Source: Sulfotelmatobacter sp963788225 (GTDB lineage Bacteria; Acidobacteriota; Terriglobia; Terriglobales; Acidobacteriaceae). From it: a DNA stretch of 64,000 nt. How positions within the stretch are numbered: the stretch's first letter is position 1; each line of letters starts with the position of its first letter. Below, piece after piece: positions 41,283 to 51,050 of the stretch. A model generated the notes under the pieces. The model made no database searches and was not told where the DNA came from. It saw nothing but the letters and a program-made list of their open reading frames with translations. Position numbers and translations under genes: made by a program. The stretch is taken from contig CAWBGI010000002.1 in the NCBI GenBank assembly GCA_963788225.1, positions 372,001 through 436,000 of the forward strand, in the 5' to 3' direction.

Positions 41283-42995
41283 TTAATTCCGCGCCGCTGC
41301 GCGACTCGCGTCCGCTTTCGCTTTCTGCCGCCGCCGCTCGCGCTCGGCCTGCATCTCCTGGATGCTTTGTGTCACCAGCGGCGAGTATAGCGCGCTCACC
41401 CACTTGGGATTCTCCCATTCCGGCAGATTGCCCATCGCGAAGTCAAAGTTCCGCATAGCTTCATCGCGTTCTTGTGCCTGCCAGTGCGCGACAGCCTGAA
41501 CGATTGCTTTCTCAGTTGGCGCCTGCCGTTCGTAGGAATAACTTTCGAGCGTCTGCAGCGCGTCACCGTAGTGATGGATTTCGATGAACGCCCACGCCTG
41601 TTCTGTCCCTAAATTCGTGTCTCCCGGGCGTCGCTGCCTCGCTTCCGACAACAATTCGACTGCTTGCTGATAATCCCCATTCAGATAGTGCCACCAGCCC
41701 AACTCGCCAATCCATACCGGCACCTGCACGTCGCCGCTTTGCTTGAGTTCGATTTCGAGGCGATGCGCGCCCTCGACGTCTCCGGCGAGCAAAGCCAGCC
41801 CCGTGCCCGCAACATCGACCTCTCGCGGTCTTTGGCCATTGACGTCCTCCGCCCAGCGGCGAAACTCCGCAGCCGCACTCCTGCGATCCGATGCCGCGAG
41901 AGCCCGAGCATAAGAATGGACAATCTCTGGCAGCGGCGAACCCGTCTCAAGGATTTTGCGGAAGTTCGCCGCCGCTTCTGAAAACTTGGCTTGTGCAAAC
42001 TGTGCTGTGGACAAAACCTGGAAAGCCCTAGGCTGATCGGGCCGCAGCCGCAACGATTGATTCGCCAATTGCTCTGCCTGGGTATAATTCTTCGCGTCCA
42101 GCGCTCGCTGCGCTTTTGCGGTTGCGAAAAGATACGCGATGCGCAAGTCCCGCTCCGCGCGCGGCGTCCAGCCTTCACTGGCAATCATTTTCTGCACCTG
42201 AGCAATCCGCTCCGAAGGCAGCGGATGCGAACGGAAATATCCCTCCAACGCCTGCTCCGCCACCTGCGACATTTCTTCCTGCGGATTCTTTGCCTGGGCC
42301 TGATACTCCTTCTGCAACCGCGCGAACGTTTCAAACATGCGGACGGCTCCAGTCGCCGAGTATCCCGTCTGCACCGCCAGGCGCGTTCCCTCGCGGTCTG
42401 CCTCAAGTTCCTGATCTTTGCTGTATCCGGCTTCGAACACTTCGATCGGTATCGCCACCAATCCTCCCAGCGGAATACGGCGCAGCGCCTGCTCCTGCTG
42501 TACGCGGTCGGAACAATGGTAGTGGTCAATGTGTTCGATCTCGTGCCCGACCACGGCCGCCAGTTCATCTTCGCTATCCATCAGCGCGACCAGCCCACCG
42601 CCCACGTAAACATGCCCACCAGGCAGAGCAAAGGCATTGACGAGATCAGCATCTGGAATGTAATGAAACTTGTAAGGCAGTACGCGATGCGCGTGCGTGG
42701 CCAGCTCCGTGCCGACCCGCGTGAGGTAATGCTGGATAATCGTATTTTCCGGAGTCTTGTCTCGCCGTTCCCTGCTGGAGTAGTAGTATGCCAGCGTGTT
42801 TCCGATGCGGATCTCCTCCGCATCTGACATGCGCACGAAATGCACCGGCATTCGCGTCAGTTCCCGCTCGGTGTCGGCCACCAGGTACAACAAAGCGGCG
42901 GGACTCGCGGGCAAATCTACTTTCTGCCGCTGGCTCACCACGATGGCAGCGAGGCCCAGCAGCACAATCCCCGCGAATATGATCCAACGCTTCAT
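41283..42995 (-). CDS. M48-family metalloprotease with TPR region (BepA/LoiP-like)
   Basis: A 570-residue exported protease with a signal anchor at residues 4-20. The M48 domain carries HEIEH (151-155) and the downstream Glu of ELEADREG. TPR-like helices extend from about residue 290 to the end. BepA-type proteins degrade misfolded outer-membrane proteins or help their assembly in the periplasm. It lies 13 bases after the DUF2339 gene on the same strand, so the two form an operon. Confidence 0.9.
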   Translation of the reverse strand: MKRWIIFAGIVLLGLAAIVVSQRQKVDLPASPAALLYLVADTERELTRMPVHFVRMSDAEEIRIGNTLAYYYSSRERRDKTPENTIIQHYLTRVGTELATHAHRVLPYKFHYIPDADLVNAFALPGGHVYVGGGLVALMDSEDELAAVVGHEIEHIDHYHCSDRVQQEQALRRIPLGGLVAIPIEVFEAGYSKDQELEADREGTRLAVQTGYSATGAVRMFETFARLQKEYQAQAKNPQEEMSQVAEQALEGYFRSHPLPSERIAQVQKMIASEGWTPRAERDLRIAYLFATAKAQRALDAKNYTQAEQLANQSLRLRPDQPRAFQVLSTAQFAQAKFSEAAANFRKILETGSPLPEIVHSYARALAASDRRSAAAEFRRWAEDVNGQRPREVDVAGTGLALLAGDVEGAHRLEIELKQSGDVQVPVWIGELGWWHYLNGDYQQAVELLSEARQRRPGDTNLGTEQAWAFIEIHHYGDALQTLESYSYERQAPTEKAIVQAVAHWQAQERDEAMRNFDFAMGNLPEWENPKWVSALYSPLVTQSIQEMQAERERRRQKAKADASRAAARN

Positions 42996-43008
42996 ATAAT
43001 CCAGCGCT

Positions 43009-46000
43009 TCATAAGTATTGCCGCAACGCCTCGCGATTCCGCGTGTAGAGGAACGACACCAGCAGCAGGGCCGCGCCCAGCACGATGAAAGTCAGATAAC
43101 GATCCCGAGGGTCCAGCCTCCAGACATCCACCAGCAAAATTTTCCCCACGCAAAGCAGCAACAAACCCAATCCCGTGAGCCGGAAGCTGCGCTCACTCAG
43201 CCAAAGTGCCAGCACAAAAACCGCCACGCCTTCCACGCCCCAGGCGAGGGTGACCATGCCATGCCGCATCTCGAGCGCCAGCAGCACGGTCAGCAGCCCG
43301 ACCGCAGTGAAAAACAAAATTTGCTCGGGGCGCCGCACCACCGCTTGCAGCAGACGAACCAATCCCCTCTCAATACTTCCCTCGTCCTTCTGGCGAAGTT
43401 GAAATGCGAAAGGCAACGCCGCCAACAAAAACCCGACCGCGGTTCCAACGGTGATCCAGCGGCTCTCCCACGCCGGTGCAGGAAAATAACTGCGCTCGTA
43501 GAAATTGTGCAGCACGGTGCGGAACAACACTCCCGCCGCAATTAGCAATCCCTGATACAGAAAGACTCTGCGCTCGCTGCGCCAGGCGATCGCCAGCAAC
43601 GCAAACACCAGCGCCGCCCACGCGGCGGCCACCCAGTCCGCTTCCAGTTTAAAGCGCATGAGCGCGGCGAACGTAATCGTGCCCAGCCAGCAGCAAATCT
43701 CTGCCACCCTGAACTTACGCTCCGCATCGTGCAAATCTTCGGTGCTCTCGTGAAGCCTCCAATACGCGTAGAAGAAGCCCGACGCCAGTGGAACCACCGT
43801 ATAGAACCGTGGACTGATTTCGCCCGGATTTCCCGCGGCATTCAAATTCACAAAGAAGATGCGCAGAAAGCTCGCGGCAAATGCGGCATAACCCTGCAAT
43901 CGGAGGCTAAGCTTCTTTTGCGCCAACCCAAGTTCGAACAAGATCAACCCGCCGACCAGCCAAGCATCGGCCACGCCGACCGGCAGCAATTCGTACCAGG
44001 CCAGCAAGCCAAGCAATCCAGACGCCGACCACGTGTAGGACGGTTTTGCCAATTGCCCGGAAGAAAGAAGACGCTTGCCAATTGCAATCCCGCGGCTGCG
44101 ATCAGAATCACCGCTCCATCTCGAAGTGACATATAGCAAGGCGGAAGCGAGCGTGATCGTCAACAAGCGCAAGCTCACACCGTGATATTTGTCGGCGGTC
44201 TCCAGGTTGATGGTCAGAACGCGAAGCACGGAGGCCAGCGCCAAAAAGTTCGCCTGATACACCAACTCCGGGGAAGGAATCTCTGCCGAATCAGGCTGTC
44301 GCAAAACAAAGCCGTGCGCAGCCAAAGCCAATCCCAGCCCAAGCACACACCAGGCAACAGCCGTCCAGGATTCAGGGAATGCGAGCCACGCAGCGATCAA
44401 CAGCATGATGGCCGCGACATACGACAAGCGCTGCATCACGCGCCGGTCAACCTCTTTCGTGAACGAATCAGCCCATCGGCGCAGCACCCAGTGGGCGTTG
44501 GCGTAGAACACCGCAGCCGCCACAACAAAGACAATTGCCAGTCTGAAATCTGGGCTCAGATCCGCGTCATCCATGCGCCTGCCGAAAATGCGTGCCGCAT
44601 CTACCGCGATCATCTGGCCTGAGACCAATATCGCTGCCAGCCCGCCGAGGCGGCGAAAGACAATTTCTTTCGTCCACACTCCAATCAGCAACAGCGCCTC
44701 TGCCTCCAGCAGCCATAACACCGACAAGCGCATGGCGGAGTAGCGGAAGGGAAAGGCCGCAATCAGAAGAACAACACCCAGCGTGCTCAGCACAATGACG
44801 GCGCTGCGGCGCCGGCGGGTAATGGGCAACTGGCCCAGTAGAGTTTCAATCGCTCCAATCGCCAGCAACGCCCAGAATGCCCACTCTGGATGCGCCGATT
44901 GGTACTTAAACAATGCCAGCAATAGCGCCGTATTCAGCAGCGCCGCTACGGTGGAGACGCGCTCCTGCCCTTCCTCGCTTGGGCGCCGGAAAACATATGA
45001 CATGCGGAAGATCAGCCAGTACAACCCCAAGATTCCCGCACTGGCGGCAAACTCCGGAAAGGGATGCCGCTTGCCATGCATCGGCTCGATGATCGGTCGC
45101 AGCCATAAATAATGATTCAGATAGCTGGCGAGAATGCCGAATACTTCCAACTCGAACCACTGCATGCGCCCGACAATCACCACCAGCCCCGCTGCCAGCA
45201 CCGCGCCTGCCGACAAGCTGTACACATTGGAGTGGCTGATGGTCACCGTCAAAAACGCCAGCAGGAATGCGAGTCCGGTCACCACCTGCGAGCGATAGCG
45301 CAGTGTGTGCGCCACCATTGCCGCCGCGACCGCCAGCATCAGCACCAGGTCGAGGGCTTGCGACGTAAGCACCTGCGCCGCCGGCACGTGATACATCGCG
45401 AAAGTCGTGAAGAACAGCAGCGCCCAACCGCCTCCGATCCCGGCCCGCGCCAGGATCCGGTAACGTTCCCCACGGTCAAACCATACCCCTGCTCCCAGCA
45501 TCACGGCGGCAGTCATGAATCCCACAAGAACTTTGCCGGCAGGCCCGAGCGTCTTGAGTTGGTACGCAAGGAAAAACGCGACACCTAGTACCAGGATGAC
45601 GATGCCCAGCTTGTTAAGCCAGTTCGTCCCCATCATTTCTTCCAGGTCAAGCGCCGATTTGAAGCGGTCGGCCAGCGATGGTCGCGCGTCAGTTGGCGCG
45701 AAGCTTGGTTCGGGCGATGGTGTGACTGCGGGTTGAGTTGGAATGGCCCGGTAAGTGGGTGGAATTACGCGATCCGCGGTAGAGGAATCTCCGCGTGCTG
45801 TGACTTCGGCGCTTCGTTGAGTCACCCAGCGCTTGGCAGCTTGAACTGAAGCTGCAGGCTCGACGGCGGACGATGAAGCAATACTTAGTGGCTGAGGCGG
45901 CACGGGCTGCGAAGTCGGCGCAGGATGTTGCGATATCTGTGCCGCGTCTTCCGCGGTTGGAATTGTGCGCGGAGTCTGCAGCTTCTGCACCGCGAACTCG

Positions 46001-46149
46001 AGCGCAGAAATGCGGGAAACGAACTCTTGCCAGCGTGCTTGATCTTCGTTGCGTTCCCGGCCGCGCTTAACGTTGATCCGCCAGGCCAGAATCCAGGGAC
46101 CAAGCAGCATAAACAGCACGATCCCGCCGATGATGACAACAGCGTCCAT
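43009..46149 (-). CDS. DUF2339 large membrane protein
   Basis: A 1046-residue integral membrane protein. An N-terminal helix (VVIIGGIVLFMLLGPWILAW), a short coiled coil (residues 30-55), a proline/serine linker, then the signature GTNWLNKLGIVILVLGVAFFLAYQL and some 25 further membrane helices. DUF2339 proteins have no established function; transport or polysaccharide handling has been suggested. A GTG at 46167 could extend it by six residues. It is first in an operon with the M48 protease gene. Confidence 0.9.
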   Translation of the reverse strand: MDAVVIIGGIVLFMLLGPWILAWRINVKRGRERNEDQARWQEFVSRISALEFAVQKLQTPRTIPTAEDAAQISQHPAPTSQPVPPQPLSIASSSAVEPAASVQAAKRWVTQRSAEVTARGDSSTADRVIPPTYRAIPTQPAVTPSPEPSFAPTDARPSLADRFKSALDLEEMMGTNWLNKLGIVILVLGVAFFLAYQLKTLGPAGKVLVGFMTAAVMLGAGVWFDRGERYRILARAGIGGGWALLFFTTFAMYHVPAAQVLTSQALDLVLMLAVAAAMVAHTLRYRSQVVTGLAFLLAFLTVTISHSNVYSLSAGAVLAAGLVVIVGRMQWFELEVFGILASYLNHYLWLRPIIEPMHGKRHPFPEFAASAGILGLYWLIFRMSYVFRRPSEEGQERVSTVAALLNTALLLALFKYQSAHPEWAFWALLAIGAIETLLGQLPITRRRRSAVIVLSTLGVVLLIAAFPFRYSAMRLSVLWLLEAEALLLIGVWTKEIVFRRLGGLAAILVSGQMIAVDAARIFGRRMDDADLSPDFRLAIVFVVAAAVFYANAHWVLRRWADSFTKEVDRRVMQRLSYVAAIMLLIAAWLAFPESWTAVAWCVLGLGLALAAHGFVLRQPDSAEIPSPELVYQANFLALASVLRVLTINLETADKYHGVSLRLLTITLASALLYVTSRWSGDSDRSRGIAIGKRLLSSGQLAKPSYTWSASGLLGLLAWYELLPVGVADAWLVGGLILFELGLAQKKLSLRLQGYAAFAASFLRIFFVNLNAAGNPGEISPRFYTVVPLASGFFYAYWRLHESTEDLHDAERKFRVAEICCWLGTITFAALMRFKLEADWVAAAWAALVFALLAIAWRSERRVFLYQGLLIAAGVLFRTVLHNFYERSYFPAPAWESRWITVGTAVGFLLAALPFAFQLRQKDEGSIERGLVRLLQAVVRRPEQILFFTAVGLLTVLLALEMRHGMVTLAWGVEGVAVFVLALWLSERSFRLTGLGLLLLCVGKILLVDVWRLDPRDRYLTFIVLGAALLLVSFLYTRNREALRQYL

Positions 46150-46298
46150 CGCAATCGCTCTGAACACAGGAGACTACATGAGTGCGCGCGATTCCGCTAC
46201 CTGCTAAGTTATTATGTTTGCCGCGTTAACTAATGTGGAAACGGTGGCGAACATCGACTGCCACCGGGACCTGCTGACAGCAGCACGAGGCCGAAACC

Positions 46299-46770
46299 AT
46301 GTTCCCTGCGCACGAAGAACTTCTTCTGGAATTTCAGGGCTTCGCTCGAACTGCTCCAAGCGCCAAGTCCCTTATGGAGCACATCGCCCAGCGTCTGCAT
46401 GAAAAGATGGCGCGCTATAACTGGGTGGGCTTTTATCTCGTCGAACCCGACTGACCCCGGTACTCTGCTCGTCGGACCTTTCGTCGGCAGCTTTACCCCT
46501 AACGCCCGCATTCCGCTCGATACCGGACTGTGCGGCGCCGCCGCCACGACCGGACAGACCGTAGTCGTGGATGACGTTGCCAAAGATCCCCGTTATCTCT
46601 CGGGATCGTCCATGGTGAATAGTGAAATTGTCATCCCCATCTTCGTGAAGAACGAACTGGCAGCGGAACTCGATATCGAGAGCTACTTTGCCGGCACATT
46701 CAACAAACCCGAGCAAGACTTCGCCGAAGCCTGCGCCGCTGTAGTCGGACAGTACTTGGGAGAAGCTTAG
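46299..46770 (+). CDS. GAF-domain protein, fRMsr-like (frameshifted)
   Basis: About 157 residues when one extra base near 46452 is ignored: the first frame gives EELLLEFQGFARTAPSAKSLMEHIAQ to YNWVGFYLVEPD, then a stop; the second continues DPGTLLVGPFVGSFTPNARIPLDTGLCGAAATTGQTVVVDDV to QYLGEA. The fold is a GAF domain like free-methionine-(R)-sulfoxide reductase. Only the LCG cysteine is kept; the position of the catalytic Cys of fRMsr (in ...HIAC-DxxS) reads YLSGSS, so reductase activity is doubtful. Confidence 0.75.
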
Positions 46771-46860
46771 CCCGGACCTCGGAAAACTCTCGCTTCCTCA
46801 TCCCGTGACGACAATCACAGTGCAGCGCTTCCCGGGGGTTTAACGTATAAAGGTGAACCT

Positions 46861-48534
46861 ATGCTGTCTTCGCCAACCCTCGGAGACGCTTTGCCCCAAC
46901 TTGCTCCGGAACAGTTGCGCGCTGCCCTCGCAAACTTCCTGCCCAAGGACGCCACTGCAGCCGAGCAGACGAAAGCCATTGAAGCAGGCTTGCGAAGCCC
47001 CGCTGGGCAGGCCATGCGGGAAACGATGGCGAAATGGATCGTCGACGGGATCGTTCCGGTAGAAAGGTTGGTTCCGAAGGCTTATGTGGCGTGGCGTCCG
47101 CCGGTTCGGGACGCCATGACGTTCGTGGTGGCGCGGCTCTCGCCCGCGCGCCTCGCTCCCAAGCTCGTGGAGCAACTTGAGCTGCCGCCGAACACTTCGG
47201 CGGAAGTGCGCTTGTTGCGGTTAATCGCGAAAGTGCCCGGCCTGCAGAAACTGGGACAAGTCATCGCCCGCAACCGGAATCTTCGACCGGCGCTGCGGAA
47301 TGCGCTGGCGCGGCTGGAAAATGGCATTCGTGACGTCCGGCCGGAGGATGTTGTCGCGATCATTCGGCAAGAGTTGGGACCGCGAGATCGAGAAATACGC
47401 CGTTGAAATCGCGCCGTCAATACTTTCGGAGGCCAGCGTCAGCGCGGTCGTGCGCTTCACCTGGCGCGACCCGGAGAGCGGACAGCGCGAACGCGGCGTT
47501 TTCAAAGTCTTGAAACCTCACATCCCCGAGTATTTTGCCGAGGACATGGATTACCTGCAGGGACTGGCTCAATACTTCGCCGACCGCCATCACAATTACG
47601 GATTTCCCGCGAACCTGCTTCCGGATACGTTCAAGAAGGTCCGCCGCTTGCTGAAGCACGAGGTCAATTTTCCCCGTGAGCAGAAGACGCTGATCGAAGC
47701 GTGGAATCTGTATCGGTCGATGAAAGGCGTTCGCGTGCCGCGGCTGATTCGGCCGCTGTGTACATCCAGAATTACCGCGATGACTGAGGAGCGTGGGATC
47801 AAAGTGACGAACGCAGCCGCGCGCCTGCCGGCCGCGCGGCGCAGGAAAGTGGCCGAGCAACTGATCGAAGCGCTGATCGCGGTCCCGCTCTTGGCGTCGC
47901 AGGAAGACGCCATTTTTCACGGCGATCCTCATGCCGGCAATCTGCTCTACGACAACCGCACCGGCGAGCTGACGATCATCGACTGGGCACTGAGGGAACG
48001 CTGAGCCGCGATCAACGGCGGCATCTCGCGCTTTTGTTTCTAATGGTGAGCTTGCGCGATCCGGTTGGCACCTGCAACGAAATTCTGGCTCTCACGCAGC
48101 AGCACATCAGAGGCGCTTCCCCAAAGGGGCGGATGGTGGCGGAGATGGTCAAGAATTTTCTCGATGAACTGCCGGCGTGGCGTTTGCCGAGCGGGGCGGA
48201 TGCGATGAGGCTTCTGGAACGCGTCGCAATGAAAGGCATTAAGTTCCCCGGATCGCTGATCATGTTGTCCAAAGTAGTGTTCACGCTGGATGGAATTCTG
48301 GAAGATGTTGGAGGCCCCGGCAACGGCATGGGGTTCGCCGTCGCGCGCCACGTCGCCCAGCATTGGATCAAGAATCGAAAAGAGTTTCGTTCGCCGCTGA
48401 TGACCAAGGACTGGATCACGCTCCAGTGCAGCGCCTTGCTTTATACCAGCCGTTTGTGGCTGCAGAGCGAACAGGCAATTCTGGACCGGCTGCTGCCTGC
48501 AGCTATGACGGGCCCGGCTGTTCCTACTGGATGA
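46861..48534 (+). CDS. ABC1/AarF/UbiB-type atypical kinase (two frameshifts)
   Basis: Three frames together read as one ABC1-family protein of about 557 residues. Frame 1 (to about 47383) holds the helical N-terminus with EVRLLRLIAKVPGLQKLGQV. Frame 2 (to about 47999) holds the kinase-like core: FKVLKPHI (Lys), EDMDYLQGLAQYFADR, HEVNFPREQKTLIEA, AIFHGDPHAGNLLY and TIIDWAL (catalytic loop and DFG-like Asp). Frame 3 continues LSRDQRRHLALLFLMVSLRDP to 48534. Breaks: one extra G in GGG near 47383 and one missing base near 47999. ABC1 proteins support quinone synthesis or lipid handling. Confidence 0.8.
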
Positions 48535-48555
48535 ATACAGCACCTGATGGCTGCG

Positions 48556-50256
48556 TTATGGTTGTAACCCTGTCGGCACGCCTGAAGGCGTGCCCGGATA
48601 CGAAATGTCGTCGGCAGCATCGTTCCAATTGGTTTGCCTCGCTGGAGGGATGAAGCTCATCGCGCGTTCGGCCAGCGCAGTAATGGTGAGGCTGGGATTG
48701 ACGCCGAGGTTGGCCGACACTACCGATCCGTCGCAAATGTACATATTCTTGTAGTTGAAGACGCGGTGCTGAGCGTCAACCACGCCGTGAGTGGAATTGT
48801 CGGCGATCACGCAACCTCCGATGCAATGCGCGGTGCCGGGAATATCGAAGAGGATCTCCGGCAACATGCTCATGGGAAAACCGCCGGTAACCTGCGCCAG
48901 CTTTTCCGCAAATTCGTTAGCCTTTGGAATGTAAGTTGGCACCTTTTCGCCGCGGCTGACCAGGAATTTTCTGAAGGGCCAGAACCACGGCCGTTGCCAG
49001 CGCATCTCGATTTCTCCATCGAGCGCCTGCATGCAGAGGAGAATCACAAACTCGCGGGCCCAGCCCAGCGGCTGCAACACTCGTATCGTCTTGAACGGAT
49101 GGCGAAGCAGAGAGGCCATCACGTTCTTGAACCAGAGCGCGATGCGTTGCGGACCGGGACGGCCGTTGGTGAGGATGGTGGTGAGAAATCCCATCGCATC
49201 GGAGCCGCTGGGATAACGGACGGCCTCGATGTGAGTGTGCTCGTCGATATAAATGCCGGAGCCGATTGCGATGCCTTGTGACACATCTTCGGAGTAGCCC
49301 GGAGTGCGCGCACCGATGAGCGACTCGGAGTTGGTGCGCACATGTTGACCGAGTTGGTTGCTGATGGCTGGCAATGAGCCTTTTTCCTTCAGTTGAAAAA
49401 GAAGTTCCATCGTGCCCAATGAGGATGCGGAGAAAACTACGCCGCGACAGGTAAAGTTTTCGGGCTGCCGGCGAATCCAAGAAGTGGACTCTACTGTGGA
49501 TACTTCGTAGCCGCTGCTTCCGTCGTTGATCCCGTTCAATGGCTGAACATCTACCACCCGAGTTTCCGGGAAAATTTGCGCTCCGTGCTTTTCGGCCAGA
49601 TACAGGTAGGTGATGTCCAGCGTATTCTTTGCCCCATACCTGCAACCCATCATGCAGCCGCCGCAGCCGATACAAGTGGTTCGCGCCGGACCTTCCCCGC
49701 GAAAGTACGGGTCGGGGAACGTTTGATTGCCGGGCTCTCCTTCCGCTGGTTCAAAAATACCCACCCGGGTGTGGTAGAAAGTCTCTCCAGAACCCGCGGC
49801 TTCCGCAGCCCTCCTTAATAGATGGTCGGCTGGTCCGAGGATTCTGTTTTCAGTCACGCCCAGCATCCGTGAAGCAGTTTCGTAATGTTGGGGCATCTCT
49901 GCTTTCCAGTCGGCTAAACCCTTCCACGACCCCGCTTCCCAAACTTTTTCGGGCGGAGAGAGCAGAGTGCAGGCGTAGGTAATGGATCCGCCTCCGACGG
50001 CGCAGCCATGAAAAATAGTTGCGTGCTTGAAGAACCGCATGTTGAAGAAGCCGCGAAGGCCCAGGTGGGGACGCCACAACCAGCGATGAATATACCAACT
50101 GCTGTGCGGCAGATTGGCCGGGGTCCAGCGGCGGCCCATTTCGATGACCGCGACTTTGTATCCCTTTTCCGCGAGCCGAAGAGCGGAGACACTGCCGCCA
50201 AAGCCGGAGCCGATGACGATGAAATCAAAATCGAATTGATGGTCGCGGTGTGCCAT
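48556..50256 (-). CDS. GMC-family flavoprotein oxidoreductase (cholesterol-oxidase-like)
   Basis: A 566-residue FAD enzyme. The dinucleotide motif is IVIGSGFGGSVSALRLAEKGYKV; GGGSITYACTLLSPP binds FAD; the C-terminal active-site region has GTAHCIGGCVIADNSTHGVVDAQHRVF and NYKNMYICDGSVVSANLGVNPSLTI. A Cys-rich insert (TTCIGCGGCMMGCRYGAKN, ferredoxin-like spacing) near residue 195 is typical of the subgroup resembling cholesterol oxidase and may hold an Fe-S cluster. It is last in the megasynthase operon, 31 bases after the PPTase gene, so it probably tailors the lipid product. The final residues overlap a hairpin repeat. Confidence 0.9.
   Translation of the reverse strand: MAHRDHQFDFDFIVIGSGFGGSVSALRLAEKGYKVAVIEMGRRWTPANLPHSSWYIHRWLWRPHLGLRGFFNMRFFKHATIFHGCAVGGGSITYACTLLSPPEKVWEAGSWKGLADWKAEMPQHYETASRMLGVTENRILGPADHLLRRAAEAAGSGETFYHTRVGIFEPAEGEPGNQTFPDPYFRGEGPARTTCIGCGGCMMGCRYGAKNTLDITYLYLAEKHGAQIFPETRVVDVQPLNGINDGSSGYEVSTVESTSWIRRQPENFTCRGVVFSASSLGTMELLFQLKEKGSLPAISNQLGQHVRTNSESLIGARTPGYSEDVSQGIAIGSGIYIDEHTHIEAVRYPSGSDAMGFLTTILTNGRPGPQRIALWFKNVMASLLRHPFKTIRVLQPLGWAREFVILLCMQALDGEIEMRWQRPWFWPFRKFLVSRGEKVPTYIPKANEFAEKLAQVTGGFPMSMLPEILFDIPGTAHCIGGCVIADNSTHGVVDAQHRVFNYKNMYICDGSVVSANLGVNPSLTITALAERAMSFIPPARQTNWNDAADDISYPGTPSGVPTGLQP
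48575..48594. terminator. hairpin GGCACGCC/GGCGTGCC at the operon end
   Basis: GGCACGCC, loop TGAA, GGCGTGCC, between converging genes and within the last codons of the oxidoreductase gene. It may end transcription in both directions, but no T-run follows. It resembles a widespread interspersed hairpin. Confidence 0.45.
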
Positions 50257-50287
50257 AACAAAATCCCATGTGCAAACCGCCCATCCG

Positions 50288-51028
50288 CTACGCGCAACAG
50301 GACGTGCTGTCGAAAAAATACGCGGGGATGATTAAGGGAATGGGCGAATCGGGCGGCGGAGCGGCGACCACAGTTCGCACAATGCGGCCCGCATTTTGCC
50401 ACCAGCCGTGGAAGAGTTTAGCTTCGGCGCGGCTCTCGCCGATATGACGAACCAACAACCGGCTCCAGCCATTGATGTCGCTTGATGCTGCGAAAGGGCT
50501 AACGACCACGCAGCGCGTGTCGAGTCGGAGGCCGGCCCGCAGCGCTTTGAGCGCGCTTTCTTTCGCGCTCCAGAGCAGGGCCAGGAGTCTATCCCGGTCC
50601 GCCGCAGATGCGCGCGCAACCAGCGCCTGCTCTTCCTGGGTAAAATAGTCGGCGACAAAAGCATCGCTGCGCGGCTCGACCATCTCCAGATCACAACCCA
50701 TTTCCACCTGGGCCTTCACCACCGCACACACCGCAACGCCGTCACGATGGCTGAGAGAAATAGTAACTGCCGCAGGCCGGTTGTTGAAAAAGGCTTCGGG
50801 CGCGCCGTACGGCGCCGGACGGATCTCCATCTTCCGGAAAATTTGAGGATGGGCAGGTACTTCCAGGCAGACGGCTAAGGCCTGTTTTGCAGTCCAGCGT
50901 CCCAGTCGCCAGTCGACGCGGCGCTTGGCGAAGCGCTGGCCCTCGAGGCGAATTGCTTCGTTTGGGCTCAGCCAATCATTCTCCGCGGGTACATCTGCTT
51001 CGGTTTGTTCCAGCCAATAAACGTTCAT
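50288..51028 (-). CDS. 4'-phosphopantetheinyl transferase, Sfp type
   Basis: A 246-residue enzyme that moves phosphopantetheine from CoA to carrier proteins. Motifs: RRVDWRLGRWTAK (P1-like), ISLSHRDGVAVCAV, the Mg-binding GCDLEMVEPR (Gly-x-Asp-x-Glu) and LLWSAKESALKAL (W-x-x-K-E). The pseudo-dimer size is typical of Sfp. It lies 22 bases after the carboxylase gene in the operon, and would be the natural activator of the ACPs encoded upstream, even though these carry Thr at the attachment site. Confidence 0.92.
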   Translation of the reverse strand: MNVYWLEQTEADVPAENDWLSPNEAIRLEGQRFAKRRVDWRLGRWTAKQALAVCLEVPAHPQIFRKMEIRPAPYGAPEAFFNNRPAAVTISLSHRDGVAVCAVVKAQVEMGCDLEMVEPRSDAFVADYFTQEEQALVARASAADRDRLLALLWSAKESALKALRAGLRLDTRCVVVSPFAASSDINGWSRLLVRHIGESRAEAKLFHGWWQNAGRIVRTVVAAPPPDSPIPLIIPAYFFDSTSCCA

Positions 51029-51050
51029 CGCATTTCACGCCAGCCCGAGA

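Noticed and set aside
46861..48534. Three separate genes
   Set aside because: Each frame holds consecutive parts of one ABC1-family protein and none is complete; single-base repairs join them.
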